Of a stretch of 64,000 nt of DNA, positions 62,171-64,000 are shown one piece after another; position 1 is the stretch's first letter; the number at the start of each line of letters is the position of its first letter. Below the pieces are notes generated by a model that saw nothing but the letters and a program-made list of their open reading frames with translations, was not told the origin of the DNA and did not search any database. The stretch lies in the NCBI GenBank assembly GCA_937974175.1, contig CALJIG010000037.1, forward strand, positions 39,122 to 103,121, given 5' to 3'. A program made the translations under genes and the position numbers. Source of the DNA: an uncultured Ignavibacteria bacterium. GTDB lineage: Bacteria > Bacteroidota > Ignavibacteria > Tepidaquicellales > Tepidaquicellaceae.

Positions 62171-62947
62171 TTATTTTTCTGCTATTACAAAAATTTTATA
62201 TCCCGATTGTTTGTATTTTTTTTCAATAAACATTATTAAAGGATATAGAGGAAGCAATAAAAAATAAGATAAGACTCCGATTTTTTCAGAGAGCAATTCA
62301 TAAGACACAGATATTCTGCTCCCTATTATATAATTCGCTTCTATATTTTTAAATTCTGCCTGACTAAGTTTTTTTGATATAGATTCCAACGTGTATAATT
62401 GCGCGCAATAACATTCCTTCATATGTTTTTTTTTGTAATCCTCTGAAATGTAATCGGAGTTTAAACTATCCACTGTTGCAAGAAGCTTCCCTCCCGGTTT
62501 AAGCACTCTGTTAATTTCAGAAAAAGCTACAGCATCATTATATAAATGTTCAAAGGTGCAAACACTAATCACTTTATCAAATGAATTGGAATCAAATTCT
62601 AAATTTTCTGCGCTGCCTAGAGTAAAAGAACAATTGCCTGAATAATTCTTCTTTGCAATATTCAGATGCTCCTGATAAGGTTCGACCCCTGTGATATTTG
62701 AACAAAACTTACCAAAATAATTAGTCCAGTAACCATCTCCGCTGCCGATATCAAGCACCACATCGCTTTTACGGAAATCTCCCAAATTTTTAATACAATT
62801 AATTTCTATCTTTCGACACGCATTAATTATTTTCACAAGAACGTTTACAAAATGAATATTCTTAAAATAATTAATAACTCTCCTGTAAAAAGAGTTATCC
62901 GGTATTAATACTTGGCCGTCCAAATTAATATAAGTATGATAAAGCAA
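62171..62947 (-). CDS. Class I SAM-dependent methyltransferase
   Basis: 258 residues. SAM loop VVLDIGSGDGYWTNYFGKFC, second motif TGVEPYQEHLNIAKK, NSFDKVISVCTFEHLYND and the post-motif LKPGGKLLATVDSLN are all in place. C-terminal hydrophobic segment (YFLLLPLYPLIMFIEKKYKQ) suggests membrane association. Target is probably a sugar of the glycan or its lipid-linked intermediate. Its start overlaps the upstream gene by 23 bases. Confidence 0.9.
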   Translation of the reverse strand: MLYHTYINLDGQVLIPDNSFYRRVINYFKNIHFVNVLVKIINACRKIEINCIKNLGDFRKSDVVLDIGSGDGYWTNYFGKFCSNITGVEPYQEHLNIAKKNYSGNCSFTLGSAENLEFDSNSFDKVISVCTFEHLYNDAVAFSEINRVLKPGGKLLATVDSLNSDYISEDYKKKHMKECYCAQLYTLESISKKLSQAEFKNIEANYIIGSRISVSYELLSEKIGVLSYFLLLPLYPLIMFIEKKYKQSGYKIFVIAEK

Positions 62948-64000
62948 GATACATTGGGGCGTTCACCCACCTGTCCATTGCAGTTGTATAGGTAAAGTTT
63001 TCCGTTTTCATATAGCTGTAATAACCTTTTTCAATCCACAATATTTTATCGGTTTGTTCAAAAACGTTATCAATCATTTTCTCTTTTGTGGCATTAACTT
63101 TATGTATATAATAAAGTGTCTGTATTGCCTGAGCAAAATTTTGTCCGTCTATCGGAAACAAACTATTATTATAATATTTCGGTAAAAAATCTTCAGTGAA
63201 AAAATTTTCTAAGAAATATTTTACGCCTTTATCAAAAAATGTTTCATCGAAAATAACATCATTTAATTTTGCTATAGATAATCCTTCCAATATATATCCG
63301 GTATGAAAACCATCAATAAATTCTGCTTCTGAACCAGCTGAATAATTCCATGAGCCGTCAGTATTTTGTCCCTGCCTTAAAAATTCAATGGTCTTTTGAA
63401 TATGCTCATCGTATATATTTTCACCAAACATTTTTTTGTAGCGTGCAAGAAACCCTACCATCAAAGCGTTAACATTGTATACAGGAGTTTTTAAGCCTTC
63501 CCAGTAATTCCATATTAGAGTGCTTTCTGTTTCAGTGTATCCTAATTCTGTAACAATAAAATTAATGGTTAGATCGATAAGTTTTTTAATCTTTAAACAT
63601 TCTTCTTCGTTATCAAGCTTTTTATTAATGTTGTAATAATCTAGGAGCGAATTCAACACATTAATTGTGTTAAATAAATTTGCTGAATTTTCATTTGCCT
63701 GAACAAATCTTGTAGTGAAATAAAATCGCAGCCCCCATCCGCTTCCATTAGATTGCTTTAAATCCATATTTCCTAAAATTATAAAATACTTTTCTGCGTT
63801 TAATAAATATTTTTCATCATTTGTTTTTTCATAAAGAATGGATGAAGCTGAAAGTAAATCGGAAACTGTTTTCAAATGAACCATTTTTTTTATTCCAACT
63901 AAACTTCTTACATTAATAGGAATCAAACGTATAAATTGTAGCCAAAGTCTTTCCAAAATTCTGTTCCTAAAAAACAGTTTTCTTAAGGGGGTATTCAGAC
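62925..64000 (-). CDS. Alpha/alpha-toroid-like protein of the polysaccharide cluster (5' end outside window)
   Basis: The frame is open from the stop at 62925 to the window edge. A TTG at 63956 is a possible start, but the upstream in-frame residues (NTPLRKLFFRNRILERLWL) look coding, so the true start is probably beyond 64000. At least 358 codons. Helical repeats with aromatic-rich turns (GNMDLKQSNGSGWGLRFYFT, TLIWNYWEGLKTPVYNV, NTDGSWNYSAGSEAEFIDGF, HTGYILEGL) resemble alpha-barrel proteins such as squalene-cyclase-like or glycan lyase/epimerase toroids. No catalytic set can be assigned. In such clusters these proteins are often of unknown role. Confidence 0.75.
   Translation of the reverse strand, partial: LNTPLRKLFFRNRILERLWLQFIRLIPINVRSLVGIKKMVHLKTVSDLLSASSILYEKTNDEKYLLNAEKYFIILGNMDLKQSNGSGWGLRFYFTTRFVQANENSANLFNTINVLNSLLDYYNINKKLDNEEECLKIKKLIDLTINFIVTELGYTETESTLIWNYWEGLKTPVYNVNALMVGFLARYKKMFGENIYDEHIQKTIEFLRQGQNTDGSWNYSAGSEAEFIDGFHTGYILEGLSIAKLNDVIFDETFFDKGVKYFLENFFTEDFLPKYYNNSLFPIDGQNFAQAIQTLYYIHKVNATKEKMIDNVFEQTDKILWIEKGYYSYMKTENFTYTTAMDRWVNAPMYLALSYLY

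Overview
The window is AT-rich and very likely comes from a free-living bacterium of the Ignavibacteria / Bacteroidota-Chlorobi lineage. Evidence: five complete secreted proteins end in the same type IX secretion (T9SS) type A sorting domain (core QNYPNPFNP, ending in KKM-x-L/V-x-K); there are two PorU-type C25 peptidases; several genes have a TAnnTTTG promoter box; atpD-atpC stands alone as a two-gene operon; and the E1 subunits of a 2-oxoacid dehydrogenase are fused. No rRNA, CRISPR array, phage or intact insertion sequence was seen.

Layout. 1-7830: tandem minus-strand array of four T9SS cargo genes (the first cut by the window edge) that are mosaics of shared modules, each with its own terminator and a related upstream element. 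8238-14913: fused E1 alpha/beta dehydrogenase, preceded by an operon of one TPR histidine kinase and two TPR proteins that keep only a kinase-like dimerisation helix whose phospho-accepting His is Asn. 15015-17734: duplicated-domain lipoprotein, MsrB, serine hydrolase. 17831-24055: two members of an uncharacterised ~485-residue family flanking a 67-residue protein and a 930-residue T9SS protein. 24229-26158: a lipoprotein with a long structured leader, then a separate structured unit (long hairpin, small ORF, terminator). 26167-29058: 14-repeat FG-GAP T9SS protein. 29059-30051: almost 1 kb of non-coding DNA full of palindromes. 30052-35644: atpDC with tRNA-Lys, glmS, tRNA-Leu, a lipoprotein and birA. 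35810-45723: two tandem PorU-like C25 peptidases. 45739-64000: a surface polysaccharide cluster of 17 genes (initiating phosphoglycosyltransferase, nucleotide-sugar dehydrogenase, glycosyltransferases, flippase, acetyltransferases, AsnB-type amidotransferase) that reads straight into the PorU-like genes.

How it may work together. In Porphyromonas, PorU cleaves the T9SS sorting domain and attaches cargo to a lipopolysaccharide. Here candidate sorting enzymes, a glycan-building cluster and several cargo genes lie within one 64 kb stretch. That they function as one system is an inference. The most unusual features are the His-less TPR/DHp proteins beside their intact kinase, the structured unit at 25851-26158, the modular cargo array with its shared upstream element and extra leader terminator, and the coupling of the glycan cluster to duplicated PorU-like genes.
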